A DNA stretch of 64,000 nt from Sipunculus nudus (lineage: Eukaryota > Annelida > Sipuncula > Golfingiida > Sipunculidae), in the NCBI GenBank assembly GCA_026874595.1, contig CM049317.1:54727118-54791117 (forward strand). The letters are read 5' to 3'. Position 1 is the first letter of the stretch, and every line of letters starts with the position of its first letter. The translations under genes and the position numbers were made by a program. Below, in pieces: positions 13,972 to 25,579 of this stretch. The notes beneath the pieces are model-generated. The model saw only the letters and a list, made by a program, of their open reading frames with translations. It was not told where the DNA came from and did no database searches.

Positions 13972-15065
13972 AGAGGGGCGGACATGGTTCACCGGTAAAT
14001 ACGGACAATGTTGAAGGTTTTTCTCGAATCACGGCTGTCACACGAAGGTCGTGACGATGAACATATTCAAGTTTTACGTTATTTTATTAACTCTATGGGC
14101 CACAGCATCATTATTTCCATTTTCTAATGACTCTCAACAGAACTGAGTGCCGTATGTGCCTCCCTGTAATCATACTAATCTAATTTGTTACCGTATATTA
14201 TCGCTTAATAATACCAAAGTAGTTGATCAGGCGCGAAAGAATCATAAAAGAAGTTCTAACTCTATTGAAAATCGTTACAAATTTGCAAATCCTGAAGCCT
14301 TTCATATGGTACATTACACAGTTATTATTGCTTAATAAGATGATGTTTTGCACAGTTAACACAAAATATGCGTTTTTTATTCAATGGTTTATAGTAATAG
14401 GGATTGATAAATATGTTCCCTAAAGTGAGCACGTGGTGTTCCTTTTTGACGAAGTAAACATAGTGCTCTTGGACTACAGGACCAAGCTTTATATTTCCCG
14501 AACTTGTGTTTGTGATTACTTATCCAAACTAGTATAGGTTTGCCGCTCTTGGTTGGTTGGTTAGTTTGTTAGCAACTTTACTTATAAGGTATAGACACAT
14601 TTTGAATTACGTTTCTGGAAGGCTTTGGTAACAGCAAAGGAAATTCCGTAATTTTCTAAGATTATCTGCATCATCATAAAATCATTTATTTATTTTTTTT
14701 AATAAAGTCGGTGGATTTGCTGTGGTATCAGTTAATTTGAAGTCGCCCTTGTTCTTACCGGCAGAGCTAACCTGTGATGCAAACATATCGAGTCTCTCAA
14801 CCGTGACTCCTATTCCTTTCAATTTTGGATTAATGTACATATATTGCCTATGCTTTCGTACACCACACAATAGTCTGATCAGGTTCTGGTCATATTTCGG
14901 ACCTGGTAACCCAAAATGTCGGTGGAATTATACTTGAGGTGTCTTATAATCTTTTAGTTACCTATTCGCACTTAGTTGCACCTAAATCGGATAACACAGA
15001 ACAGGGTCACCTTAGTCTAACGAGATAACGAGAACTTGACAATTATTCCGTCAGATCTAAATACT

Positions 15066-15211
15066 GTCTCGTGGGACCCAGGCAATTAACTCGTGGGAAC
15101 GAGATACTATGCGTGGGAACGAGAATATTACCGCTAGGAAACGAGATACTATCGCGTGGGAAACGAGATATTTATCGTTAGGAAACGAGATACTATCTCG
15201 AGGGAACGAGA
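15066..15211. repeat. Degenerate minisatellite with GAGATACTATC/GTGGGAACGAG units
   Basis: About seven imperfect units of 20-24 bases are built from (T/G)GGGAA(A)CGAGATA and CTATCGCG/TTATCG words. The unit is partly palindromic: TATCTCG and CGAGATA are reverse complements. It is similar in design to the 21-bp array at 34390-34559. Confidence 0.75.
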
Positions 15212-15365
15212 TAAAAATTAAATTCTGGACATGTGTCTTATACAAGCCACCGTTGACATCTTACGACCAATCTGTGAAATGTACATGGCATGGAACAGTG
15301 ATGACGTCATGATAGGTTTTACGCACAAAAGGGGCAGCCGTAACTATGGAACCAATGATTAAGAG

Positions 15366-15511
15366 CAACCGACCTTGCACGCGCTTCACTGTTACGTCAC
15401 ACATTATATCATAACCATATCCCTGAAGGATAAACTATGGTCACTTATTGGGGATGCCATGAACCACGAATATATATGAGGCATGTCAACCAGGCAGTGT
15501 GTAATAATAAT
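15366..15511 (+). repeat. Dispersed repeat (about 145 bp), copy 1
   Basis: CAACCGACC, TTGCACGCGCTTCACTGTTA, CGTCACACATTA, AACCATATCCCTGAAGGATA, ATGCCATGAACCACGA, ATATATGAG and CA-GTCAACCAGGCAGT recur in reverse orientation at 21517-21365. The copy here has an insertion of about 14 bases (TGGTCACTTATTGGG) before GATGCC. Class unknown. Confidence 0.8.
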
Positions 15512-16814
15512 TTTATCACAAGTAGGGATAGAACAAAAAATTGCAAAAAAAATCAGATGGACAGGGGTATTATCTGTTCTAACAGTATAGGTGCCAATTT
15601 AAATATGGAGGTTATCCTCTTATACTTAAATAATATTAAACATTATAAAATTGAACCTGATCAACGACTTAAGGCCTAATTTGAGGTGAAAAGCGTTATA
15701 ACAAAACACCATTTATATTTTGAATCCTTCTGTTTGTTTTCTTAAACTTGTGGCCAAGAAGCATGTCGTCTGTCATGGGATGACAGCCTCGCTTTGACAG
15801 TTACATATTTAACAAGATTTATGACACTAAACAGCCAATCAGGAGCTTTAACGTGTCGTTGTCTGATTATTTGACCTTTATGAATGTGGTTCATATATTT
15901 ACTCCGACATTAACTTTTTTACATCACTTAAATATTTTGCAAGGGACATCTTTAATTCAATATAAGCACTTAGGCCTATGCCCCTTTCCTTCATTGTAGC
16001 CTATAAATCTGTCAGTTTATGTTAATATTGACAAATTTCAATGGGCACCCCGCCGTGGAACTGATTACAGTGGCACGGACTCTAGCTACCGATACCTCTA
16101 ACGATACAAGTTTTTAATCTAATTGTCAAGTCACCCAAAGCTTTACTTAGTAAAAAAATTGAAACAGAGAATGGCCTGCTGATTTTATCAACACCTTCAT
16201 GCATACTATCTCCGCCTTCTCTTTTTCTAAAAAAAACATTGGCCATCGTTAAATTTTAAAGCCAGAAAAAAAAACACTTGAAGAAATCTGACGTCATAAC
16301 TGACGTCATTTTAATCCATTCCATAGTACCTTCCCGTACCTACCACCAGAATGAGCATGGTATTAATCATTCAATTGAAGCTGTCATGTTTGGGTGCATG
16401 ATAAGTAGGTTTCGAGAAACAGGAGGGATTTGAAATTTATTCTGAGCCAATAAGACTGATTTATTTTTTTCCCACATTAATCAGTCATTAAAGGAACGGA
16501 ACACTGCGATGAACTTTGAAACCGTTTGCGACCAAAAGAATCTACAATGGGGTTTTATTATAACAGGCCCTACTGGTATCGGTATTGTAAAAAAAAAAAC
16601 ATCTTAAAACAAAGATAAAAAAATCAAATGTTTTGTAATATGGGAGCTGAAGTCTGATGTTGATGCCCATAATCTTAATCTTTTATTTAAAACCTTAAAA
16701 CACAACACATGCATCATATATATGAAACAACAAAGGACATGTATTTGAGGCAATTTCAATTTAAAATTTCACTTTTCATTTTGACTGTCAACGAGAAGTT
16801 ATATATATGAAGAC

Positions 16815-17614
16815 TGTTACGGAACCTAACAGATCACGTAGTCGTGACGAGCATTAATTTTGCCATGGAGAAAAAACAGATTCTGTAACACTCGGCAGTG
16901 TGAAATGTCTAGGGCAATGAATAAAGAAGTCAGTGTTTTCTTTGTTAACAAAAAATTATAATTTATTCTTAAAACAATCCTAACATTACAATACACTAAA
17001 TCAATACAATTACACAATATAACAACAGTACAACAGCAAGTCCATATAATTACACAGTATAATAAATAAAGTGTAAAGTACCTGGATACCACCATTGTCA
17101 CAGCGACAACGTAAAATCCAGATGAACAGTTCACATAAATCTTCTCAGAGAATAATAGTCCAATTCAATCACAAAATCAATCTGTTGTAATCCTGAAGTG
17201 AAGTTCTTGTAATAATTCCGAAAGCAAACTGGAGACAAACCTGACACTACTGCAATTATCGGGCAGGTCCAAGACTGACTCACACCCGCTGGAATATTTT
17301 TCTCTCTCTTACCCTCTCTCCGGTTCTAAAACACAGCCCCTATATATAACATTTCATCCGAAAATTCTAGAAACTTCACGAACAATCTAAAGAACCCAAC
17401 AATACATAATACACACGTCAAAAGAAAATTACAAGACACGCGCTCACAGTGCGCGACCAGCCCAGAAAGTTCCAGATTAGCATGAGCGCTGTGTTTCTAC
17501 ATGTCAGACCCTACATGTGGGCCGGGCCAGCTCGCGCGTCTCTCATGGAAATGGACAATGCTAGCGCTACACAGACACATGTAAGACTACTGCATAAAAG
17601 AGACACCTGTAACA
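16815..17614 (-). mobile_element. Solo LTR, family member 2 (800 bp)
   Basis: Minus-strand copy. Plus-strand ends are TGTTACGGAACC at 16815 and CACCTGTAACA ending at 17614. The flanking tetranucleotides AGAC and AGAT differ by one base, a probable 4-bp target duplication. The conserved TATA/GGGGCTG block and the distal T-rich end are present. No internal retrotransposon sequence adjoins. Confidence 0.83.
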
Positions 17615-18740
17615 AGATTAACAGATGCAAATAGATGCTCATATTGCTTCATGGATACAAAATATGTTTGTCAACTTTTTGTGAATGTTTTATGACCAAA
17701 TCTCTTTATTTCCATATTACAAGTTTAGCCAGTCGAGCAAAGATTTATATACCAGCATTTACGAGAGAAATAATATATAAAGGGTGTTCAAGTGATATTC
17801 CATACAAAATAGATATATTGATATTGACATTTAAGTTCGTTATTTTTAAATATCGTAAGCAAGGAAGAGTCCCTTCGCTCTTGATATTTATCAAGTATGT
17901 AAAAGATAAAGAATTAATCGAACGTAAGGTAGCAGAAAAAGAAAGAGAAGTACATATATATGTGGAAAATCGGGGAAATACTCTCCATTTTAAATACAAG
18001 ATATGAAATCTGTGGATTTACGAAGGAACTTTCATTGTGTTAAATGACTTCGTATATATTTCTATATCATTTTGTATTGAGACATATTTAGTAAACTTTG
18101 AGAATAGAATATATTAAATATCAAAAAGAAACTTCTGAGGCATCCCATAAGAGGAAGAAATAATAAAATCACACACAAACAACACACATACACATTTTTG
18201 TTTCAAAATTATAAAGGCGTCCCACATTTGTTCCATGAAAGAGTTTGAGGAGTTAAGTGTAGCAGTGTAGGAAAGTATGCGTCGTGCGCAGAAGCGAAGG
18301 CAGTGTCCTTTCAGCTGGGCGACACGTTGAGGTTGATTCAAGATATGAGTACTTTGTGGTAATTTTTGCCAAAGAGGAACGGCATTGCTGGCCAGTGCTT
18401 TGGCTTCCGGCCCCTGTGAACCCTGTTCCGGTGGGAAACAAGATGGATGGGCCACGGATTGGTGCTTGACAGACGACGACCCCGCATTTACAAGGAATGG
18501 ATTAGCCATCCAGATCATCTGCGGGCGTCTGGAGTAAGCGTGGAAGCTTTAAAAGAATGGTTTTGCCCATCAGTTTGACAGATCTCTACCTTGGCTGGAT
18601 GTTGTGCCAGTCGTTTGGTTTACAACTGTGACAAGCTTGACCCAGTGTCTCCCCGGATCCCTCATAGAAATAATTAGCGTTCATCACTCAAACCTCAAGC
18701 CTTAAACAGAAAAATACTTCACTTGCTGGAAAATCTGCAG

Positions 18741-18824
18741 CCTGGATATAGTGGATATGGGCATGTCATTGTTACTGATTGTTATTCCTGGTTTAGATTT
18801 GCCATACCCTTAACGACCCTTACA
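18741..18824 (+). pseudogene. Integrase-core fragment of an LTR retrotransposon
   Basis: Twenty-eight codons open with PGYSGYGHVIVTDCYSWFRF and continue AIPL before a TAA. This matches the first Asp block of retroelement integrases, where a hydrophobic strand, (V/T)D, an aromatic-rich turn and a-(I/F)PL follow in order. Upstream DNA in nearby frames is broken by stops, and the second and third catalytic residues are not found, so this is an isolated relic. It lies between two minus-strand solo LTRs but is itself on the plus strand, so it is not the body of those LTRs. Gypsy-type is likely from the pattern. Confidence 0.6.
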
Positions 18825-19748
18825 TAATAATACGCCTCCTTTTGGTGTCTGCATTTTGACATGGCTGTAATAGATACGTAACTAATAATAATAGATATCA
18901 ATATTATGGAAGTAAACACCTCACTTATGATGACTAATTTTTTATATGAAAAATAAAGGACAACATTTAAAGCGACCTATTCACATATCAGGTTATTGAA
19001 TATACACGAAATATTGTATTATCTCCTTAAAGTAATATGTTTTCTACCAATCTTTCTTTCTGAAACCGTTTGCTTATTCCTTTAAACAAGTAGAATAAAA
19101 GTTGCATTAGGCGCAAATATCAGTAGTGCAAGAGATAAACATAGCGGGCACGCGACTTCATAAATCAAGATTTTCCTAACTTCTCATCGTCTGTGAGTTG
19201 TCGCGCATGCACAAGATATAACCTCTGGCAATGTATTAATGTTTTGGTAAACAGACGAAGTGGACTATGTTTACTTACACAGAACCATTTATAACACAGT
19301 ATAAAACGGCTGCATTGGAGATAGAACGTCCATGTGCTATGATGTCTTTGCTAGAGAACTTTTGTATTCAGCCAAAATGGACCCGTCGCCAGAGATAATG
19401 CACATATTAATGTAAATGATTATGTACCTTAAACAATCGTCTACACAGGTATATGAAAGAAATGTGTAACTCACGGGGTTTGTGAGTAAATTTATCCCCG
19501 ACTGTGTACCTAATTTTCTGGTAAAATTTGTTTTGATCTTGCGTTGGCTTTGGCTTTCACATATATTAGGACACAGCTAAAAAATATTTACTTGGAATGA
19601 GCGAGAAAACATGCGTGAAAATTTGCCAGCTTCCAGGAGGGATATTAAAAAGTGACGACATGATGGACTTGAACAAAGAAAATTGTATGTATTTACCATA
19701 TTTATAAATGATTTGTGTTATATACCCATATAATGACTTCTTTAAATG

Positions 19749-19802
19749 CAGGGGCGGATCCGGGATTTAGGAAAAAGGGGTCAAACCCAGGAAGACTAAT
19801 GG
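19749..19802 (+). repeat. Start of a poly(G)-type repeat (GGGGCGGATCCGGGATTT)
   Basis: AGGGGCGGATCCGGGATTTA followed by AAAAAGGGGTCAAACCCAGG and AAGACTAATGG. The same words occur at 32626-32690, 22340-22370 and inside the 41.5 kb Helitron. Confidence 0.65.
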
Positions 19803-20283
19803 CAATAGACATAGACATAGTTTACTTCTCACACCTTTTTACATGAGTACTCAGATACATAAATATTTGTGTGGAGGCAGTATGCTCGGTTTTAAATAAA
19901 AAAACTAACTGAATATATCATTATTTATGGGAGACGATAGATTATCAATTTATGATTCAAAATCATCTTAAGAAATTTGTATGTATTAACCAAATCAGAC
20001 ATGTTTATTGTATTAGATAGCTCCCAGATCTTTAGCTCGTCTGGTAACAGTAAAATCCTCCTAGTCATATTCTGTAATTGTTCGTTTCTAAAACATTGGC
20101 ATACATAATGAAATTCATCACCTGTGTCAAAGATGTTACATAATGGACATGATCTTTCTCTATAGGACAGCCTTTGAAATCATCCTGCCTTGACTTGCAA
20201 TTTATGATTACCTGATCTAAACATTGACATGAACCTGCCAAACCTATAGATGATAACATAGTTCAATAATTTTAAAAATATAT

Positions 20284-21195
20284 TGTTACGGAACCTAATA
20301 TCAACAGATCACGTAGTCATGACCAGCATAAATTTTGTTACGGAGATGAATAAAAATCTGATTCTGTAACACTAGGCAGCGTGAATTGTCTGGGGGAAAG
20401 AATTAGGTAGTAAGTGTTTTTTTGTTAAAAAATTAGTTATAATTTATTCTTAAAACAACCCTAACATTACAATACACTTAATCAATACCATTACACAGTA
20501 AAACAACAGTGTAACAGTAAACCAATCGTTTACACAGTATAATAAATAAAGTGTACAGTACCAGGTAGAGTGTCCGGATCCTAGGCTTTTCTGGATACCA
20601 CCACTGTCACAGCTTAACAAGTCCTTTAAAACATATAATCCAGATGAGCAGTTCCCGTAAATCTTCTCAGAAAATAATAGTCCAATGTAATCCCAAAAAC
20701 AATCTGTTGAAATCCAAAAGTGAACTTCTGGTAGTAATCCCAAAGGCAAACTGAAGACTATATAAAATCCGTTACAAATTTCGAAGAAGATCTATAACTG
20801 CTGCAATTATCGGAAAGGTCCACAAACTGACTCACACTCTTCCGTGTCCGCTGGAATATTTCTCTCTCTCCTCTCTCTTGGGCTCTATACACAGCCCCTA
20901 ATTTATAGCTTCTCATCCCAAAGCCTAGAAATTTCTATTTCACGAACAATCCAATGAACACAACAATACATAATACACACGCGCCAAAAGAACAATACAA
21001 GATAAGCGCTCATAGAGCCCGAACAGCCCAGAAAATTCCAGATTAGCACGAGCGCTGTGTCTTTGCACGCCAAGGTTAACCCAGAACGGATTACCGAGCG
21101 CTGTGTCTCTACAGGCCATAGCAATTGACGCTCAGGGCTAGAGCCTAACACGAAACGGAATGTCAACAGCGCACAATAAAAGAGACACCTGTAAA
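20284..21195 (-). mobile_element. Solo LTR, family member 3 (912 bp)
   Basis: Minus-strand copy starting TGTTACGGAACC. Its other end reads CACCTGTAAA, with one base lost from the expected CTGTAACA. ATAT flanks both sides (20280-20283 and 21196-21199). About 100 bases longer than the other copies; the extra part lies near 21055-21170, where GAGCGCTGTGTCT occurs twice. This points to an internal duplication in the U3 region. Confidence 0.82.
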
Positions 21196-21321
21196 ATATT
21201 CTGTCTTTAAACAAAGAAAACATCTGCACAATGACAGATTTTATACACATTCCTCCCAGTCCAGCTTGTATAGATCTAAGGTCTCCAGGTCTGGAAAGGT
21301 GTGTGTGTGTGCGTGTGTGTA

Positions 21322-21356
21322 GGGGGGGGGGGGGGGTGCCAAACAAAACTTGCACC
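21322..21356 (+). repeat. (GT)n then G(15) tract
   Basis: GTGTGTGTGCGTGTGTGT (from 21302) followed by AGGGGGGGGGGGGGGG. Probably a member of the poly(G) repeat family. Confidence 0.7.
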
Positions 21357-21364
21357 AAATGTAG

Positions 21365-21517
21365 TTAATACATACTGCCTGATTAACATGTCTCATATAT
21401 CTTCGTGGTTCATGGCATTGTTTATCCTTCAGGGATATGGTTAAGATGTAATGTGTGACGTAACAGTGAAGCGCGTGCAAGGGGACAAGACTCGCTGTAA
21501 ACAGGGTCGGTTGCCTC
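21365..21517 (-). repeat. Dispersed repeat (about 145 bp), copy 2
   Basis: Reverse-orientation match to 15366-15511. It carries a fuller distal end (GACCCTGTTTACAGCGAGTC and TTGTCCCC) that the first copy lacks. Confidence 0.8.
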
Positions 21518-21537
21518 AAAAGATTGCAGCGTCTGAA

Positions 21538-21635
21538 GAGAGGGGGGGGGGGGCGGTTTTTTTTTTGGGGGGGGGAGGGGGGGGGGCGGTTTTTTTTTTG
21601 GGGGGGGGGCGGGGGGCGGTTTGGGGGGTGGTTGG
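21538..21635 (+). repeat. Tandem G-run / GGCGGTTTTTT low-complexity block
   Basis: Units of GGGGGGGGCGGTTTTTTTTT occur about three times with varying run lengths. The sequence is extremely G/T biased on this strand and able in principle to form G-quadruplexes. Confidence 0.85.
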
Positions 21636-22324
21636 AGGATCCTCTTTGGATCTGCTTCGTGCTATTAGTTTATTTTGGCTAAATACAAAAGTTTAAAATA
21701 AACAATCACATCTCAAGATCGCTGTTATATGCGTTGTTATAGTTCTGTGTGATCCACGGGCCTGCTTACCATATAGGATTTCGAGACCATCTTGAGCATG
21801 GGCGATAACTTTAAAACAAAGAGAGAAGAGACAAAATACACAGAAGAAAACAGTAGGAAACACCGGTTTAAAAAAAAAAGATTTGTTAAGTTTGGCCACT
21901 AGATTGAGTGCGCACTATATTAATGTTAAGCATTATTCCATAATTTCCTCCCGATAATCGGCCGATGTAAGGCCGGCTTAACTGATTACCCTCTTGAATT
22001 GGTTTCATTTCACCCCCTTTAACTTCAGATTACCTCTTTAAAACAGTTTTATTTTAGTTTTTTAAATTTCAAATAATTTTTGTTTAGGTTCCGAAATAGT
22101 TTGAATCTTTGTATATTTTATTTTGTAACTTGTCATACTGGCATGAGTTACTATAAATAAAATTAACATTATAATTAACATTTTGCGACAATTTTATTTT
22201 TTTTTATAAATTGATTCAATCTTTTGAACCTTTTCAAATATTTTTATCTTTCACGTAGTCGACTGAAATAATATATCATGTGTTAAAATGCATAAGAATT
22301 TATCATTTAATTGAGTCAGCGTGC

Positions 22325-22512
22325 GGTCATCTGAAACGTAACCTGAAAAGGGGGGTCCAACCCTGGAGGACAAATAAAAACCCAAATAAAGAGGTCCTCA
22401 GGTCTGAAAAAGGGGGGTCCAGGCGGCAAAATTATACCTAAAGCCCTTAAAAAACGTTGTTTCTGATGAAACAGGGGGGGGGGGGGGGGTGTCGGATCCG
22501 CTTCTGAATTAG
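22325..22512 (+). repeat. Poly(G) repeat family member with GGATCCGCTTC end
   Basis: AAGGGGGGTCCAACCCTGGA, GAGGTCCTCAGGTCTG, AAAAAGGGGGGTCCAGGCGG, CAAAATTATACC, then G(16) at 22474-22489 and GTCGGATCCGCTTCTGAA. It parallels the member at 32626-32770 word for word over about 100 bases. Confidence 0.75.
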
Positions 22513-23242
22513 GTTCAGATTACCCATGGGTGGATTCAGAAATCTTGGCGGGGGAGGGGTATGTGTAATGAGAATGTGCATTACATCAGGTTTCTAAAAC
22601 TTATAAGTATCATTTACGATTTTAAATTTGCAAAAAAATAAAAATTAATGACTTTTAGAGCACATTACAATTCTCGTACATGTAATGCTTTAAACATTTA
22701 AAGGCCGAGAAATATCGATTAAGATTTAAAAGATGTTGGTCTTCCGACCAAGTACATATCAGGTGATTCCAGGGCAGCAGTATATGTTATATTAAATGGA
22801 AAAAAAATGAAACATCTGTGCATGAATGTTGTTATTAATATAAGTAATGATAATGATAACTAAACCTTATAAATATATATATGGTTTACTTTGGATAGCG
22901 GAATGAATTACGGAATAATTTATACAGATATATATACTTTTTATGATTAAAACCATCTCTAAAACTAATCATTTAACGGTTTTGAGTAAAAAATATAAAA
23001 TACACTCATTAATTACTCCATCATTCAGACAGCGTTAATTTTATATAAACCATGGAAAGGGTGTTCGCAGTTTATCTCAGTTGGGATTATGGTTACTCTG
23101 TGAACAGAACTTCGGAAATCCTGTACATATACATGCACTTCTTGTAAGAAACAATGGCTGACTGATAGTCCTTGTCTTATATATCATGCTAATTTCATGG
23201 AGGTACCGGGCAGGGTTAAAATACGGATAAAAAACAGCTACA

Positions 23243-23356
23243 ATGCCAGCTTCTTACGATAAAGGGAAGGGCGATATTCTAGGCCTCAGAGGGGGAATAA
23301 TCCGTGGACCCTCTGTACAAAACGGTTTCGATCAATTGACGAAGCTACTTTGGGAG
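23243..23356 (+). CDS. Candidate first coding exon, unknown product (38 codons)
   Basis: ATG at 23243 (context ACAATGCC) starts MPASYDKGKGDILGLRGG and continues with IIRGP, FDQL and TKLLWE. The exon ends GAG directly before a consensus donor GTGAGT (23357), in phase 0. The stretch is locally less AT-rich than its surroundings and has balanced codon use. No signal peptide, domain or family is recognised, and no following exon was assigned. A splice partner at 25519-25574 is conceivable by phase but has a poor acceptor. It could be the start of a gene extending downstream on the plus strand, or chance. Confidence 0.4.
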
Positions 23357-23992
23357 GTGAGTGAGCCGGAAACATCAGTGAAGCGTATTTAGATCGCGGT
23401 GCGTTGCTTAACACGCATCGGTCCGTAACCGACAAATTAAAGTTACAATCTTTGGCAATTCTTGCATTCATTTCAATTACTACATTTACTCTAGCCAATC
23501 AGTTCAGACTTCGAACTAATTAACCCTAAATCATCCACGTTTGAGCTTGTCAAGCTTTTGAATGCACGCCTGGCTTGATAAGGTGTTAACTTAGGCGCGA
23601 AGAAAGGGCACGCGACTGGAAATCTTACACGGAATTTAGTTCAGCACTTCTTTCAGTTCCCTGTCTCCTTTCTATATAATCTATATTTGCGGTAATTTTG
23701 TGTATACTTCAATCGGGGGTCACTGCGGTAAAAATGTTAACAGTTGAGGACTTTTCTAAATATACCGTTCTGTAAACTCCGTTTGTGTCCGACTTTATTA
23801 AATGAATTTATGTAAGGCAAAAGCGTAAGTGCCTGTGGTGCGAAAGGCATGGGGAAGGTCGTGGTTTTGACGTACTCTGCTTTCGACGTTTCTCAGAAAT
23901 CTGCTAAGCGTATCTTAATGAACATATATATATTATATAATATCTAATTTACATGGATTGTGCACCTTTTTATTATAACTTATGCAAGAAAC

Positions 23993-24130
23993 TCCATGGC
24001 TTGGGTGGTGGCCTTCGGTAGTCTGTAGGGGAGGAGGAAACCGGAGGACCATGAGAAAACCACCGACCTTGGACTGACCACTACAACCCAGTCTCATAGC
24101 TATGCCTCGGATTGAACCCTGTCGATTGCC
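23993..24130 (+). repeat. GGAGGAAACCGGAGG-type dispersed repeat, copy 1
   Basis: CCATGGCTTGGG, TTCGGTAGT, GGGGAGGAGGAAACCGGAGG, ACCATGAGAAAACCACCGAC, CTTGGACTGACCACTAC in order. The reverse complement of 32972-32855 shows the same order of blocks. The GGAGGAAACCGGAG block is, from memory, frequent in marine invertebrate repeats. Class not determined. Confidence 0.7.
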
Positions 24131-25534
24131 ATGGTCCCTAAGAACATCGTAACAAAAAAAATATTAAACATAATTTGATGTTTTTTTTCAAACCTTGTAT
24201 TGTAAGAGCTACATATTACAGTAGGCCTTTCAGTCCAACATAAATGCCCAACGAGACGTGTATTAACGGTAAGCGCATATCCGACCAGAGGACAACTGCG
24301 TAATCTAAATCTTCCTTAAGTAATGCACAACACCGTCTGGCTATCCTTCACTCGCCTACGTGTCCTTATAAGTTGTACAATTGATCTTATCTTATTATAA
24401 CATCTTTCGTACTATCTTACCAAAAAATTCTTATCGTAGAGACTCAGAAGTGAAACATTTTGATTGATTGACTGGAGCATGGAAATTTAATAAATCTCCC
24501 AGCTTGTACCTTCTATTTATTATTCTCTACTTCTTTAATTAAATTCTATACCGGTCAACTGTAACCATTTGCATTTACCCTTAAAATTTGCATATTAAAG
24601 GACATTGTTACCTCTCAAAAGTTTCGGTATGATCCTGAGAAGCCAGAAAAACGGGCCTGCTTCCTTCTAATTCATAAAAATATTCCGGGCAGGGCCCAGA
24701 CCTCCGCCAAGTATTAGCGAACATATATATTAATATCTTTAAACCCTAAGGTCGGATAGAGGATTTAGAATAATGAGAAGGAGACTTTTCAACACCGTGG
24801 CCTAGGTGAACAAACGAACCAGGAATGTCACTAAACTTTATACGGAACAAATTTCATATGCAGACGTGGACAAGGAAACGGCCCAACACCCAGTGCTGCT
24901 TTTCGGTATTAAGCGGGAACTGTTCGATTTCCCAGGATCGAAAGGGGGAGACGGCCCATTAATCTGTCCCTATTTATTTTACTTAAAATTATTTCCTATA
25001 TGATTTATGTAACCTTGGGGATGGGGGCTAAATCAATGAAATGTAATTATAAAAAATAGAAGGCACTCACAGGGTGTATTTTTCCTCCGTGACCGGTATC
25101 TGTATCCATAATTTAACCAACCTATATCTAACCATTACATACTAGTGTTATATCACTGAAAAAAAAACGTAATAAGGTGATACTGACTATAAAAACATAA
25201 TCTAAAAATATAAAACAGGGAAATTGGTTATATTGACTACAGAGGTAATCTGAAACAGGGAAATGATATTGGTGATATTGACTACAGAGATAATCTGAAA
25301 CAATTAAACGGGGAAATGCATATTGCCTTTTCCAAAATGTTCAGTGAAAATTAAGAAAGAGGTTTTGCATATGACAAAAACGGTTATCGTTTTGTACAGG
25401 CTCTAACTGAGCGATGATGAATTAAGAAGTTGCCGAGCTGTTACGTCACTGGGCCGTGTTTTGTGATCTGTCACTCGCCTGGCTTTCTCAACCCAACAAA
25501 GATATTAAAGGAAAAAGCTTAAGGTCAGCGAGGA

Positions 25535-25574
25535 ATGCCGGAGAGCAGCCACATTAACCACCAGCAAGACCCAG
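25535..25574 (+). CDS. Possible short first coding exon, unknown product
   Basis: ATG at 25535 in AGGAATGCC context opens MPESSHINHQQDP and runs into a good donor, CCCAG|GTAGGA (25575). Thirteen codons plus one base. Alternatively the same bases read VSEECRRAATLTTSKTQ in phase 0 if an acceptor lies at GCTTAAG (25513-25519), though that acceptor has no pyrimidine tract. Neither reading has a known family. Confidence 0.22.
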
Positions 25575-25579
25575 GTAGG

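Noticed and set aside
16826-17134. Hydrophobic 102-residue minus-strand frame, with similar ones at 1524-1853 and 20450-20749
   Set aside because: All lie in the same part of the solo LTRs; translation of T-rich LTR sequence, not a conserved protein.
17635-18518. Frames of 123 (+) and 134 (-) residues between two solo LTRs, considered as a retrotransposon body
   Set aside because: The two LTRs have their own different target duplications, no primer-binding site adjoins, and the frames show no gag or pol motif.
21241-21696. Gly-rich and Pro-rich frames of 81-151 residues
   Set aside because: Read through G-runs, GT repeats and the solo LTR.
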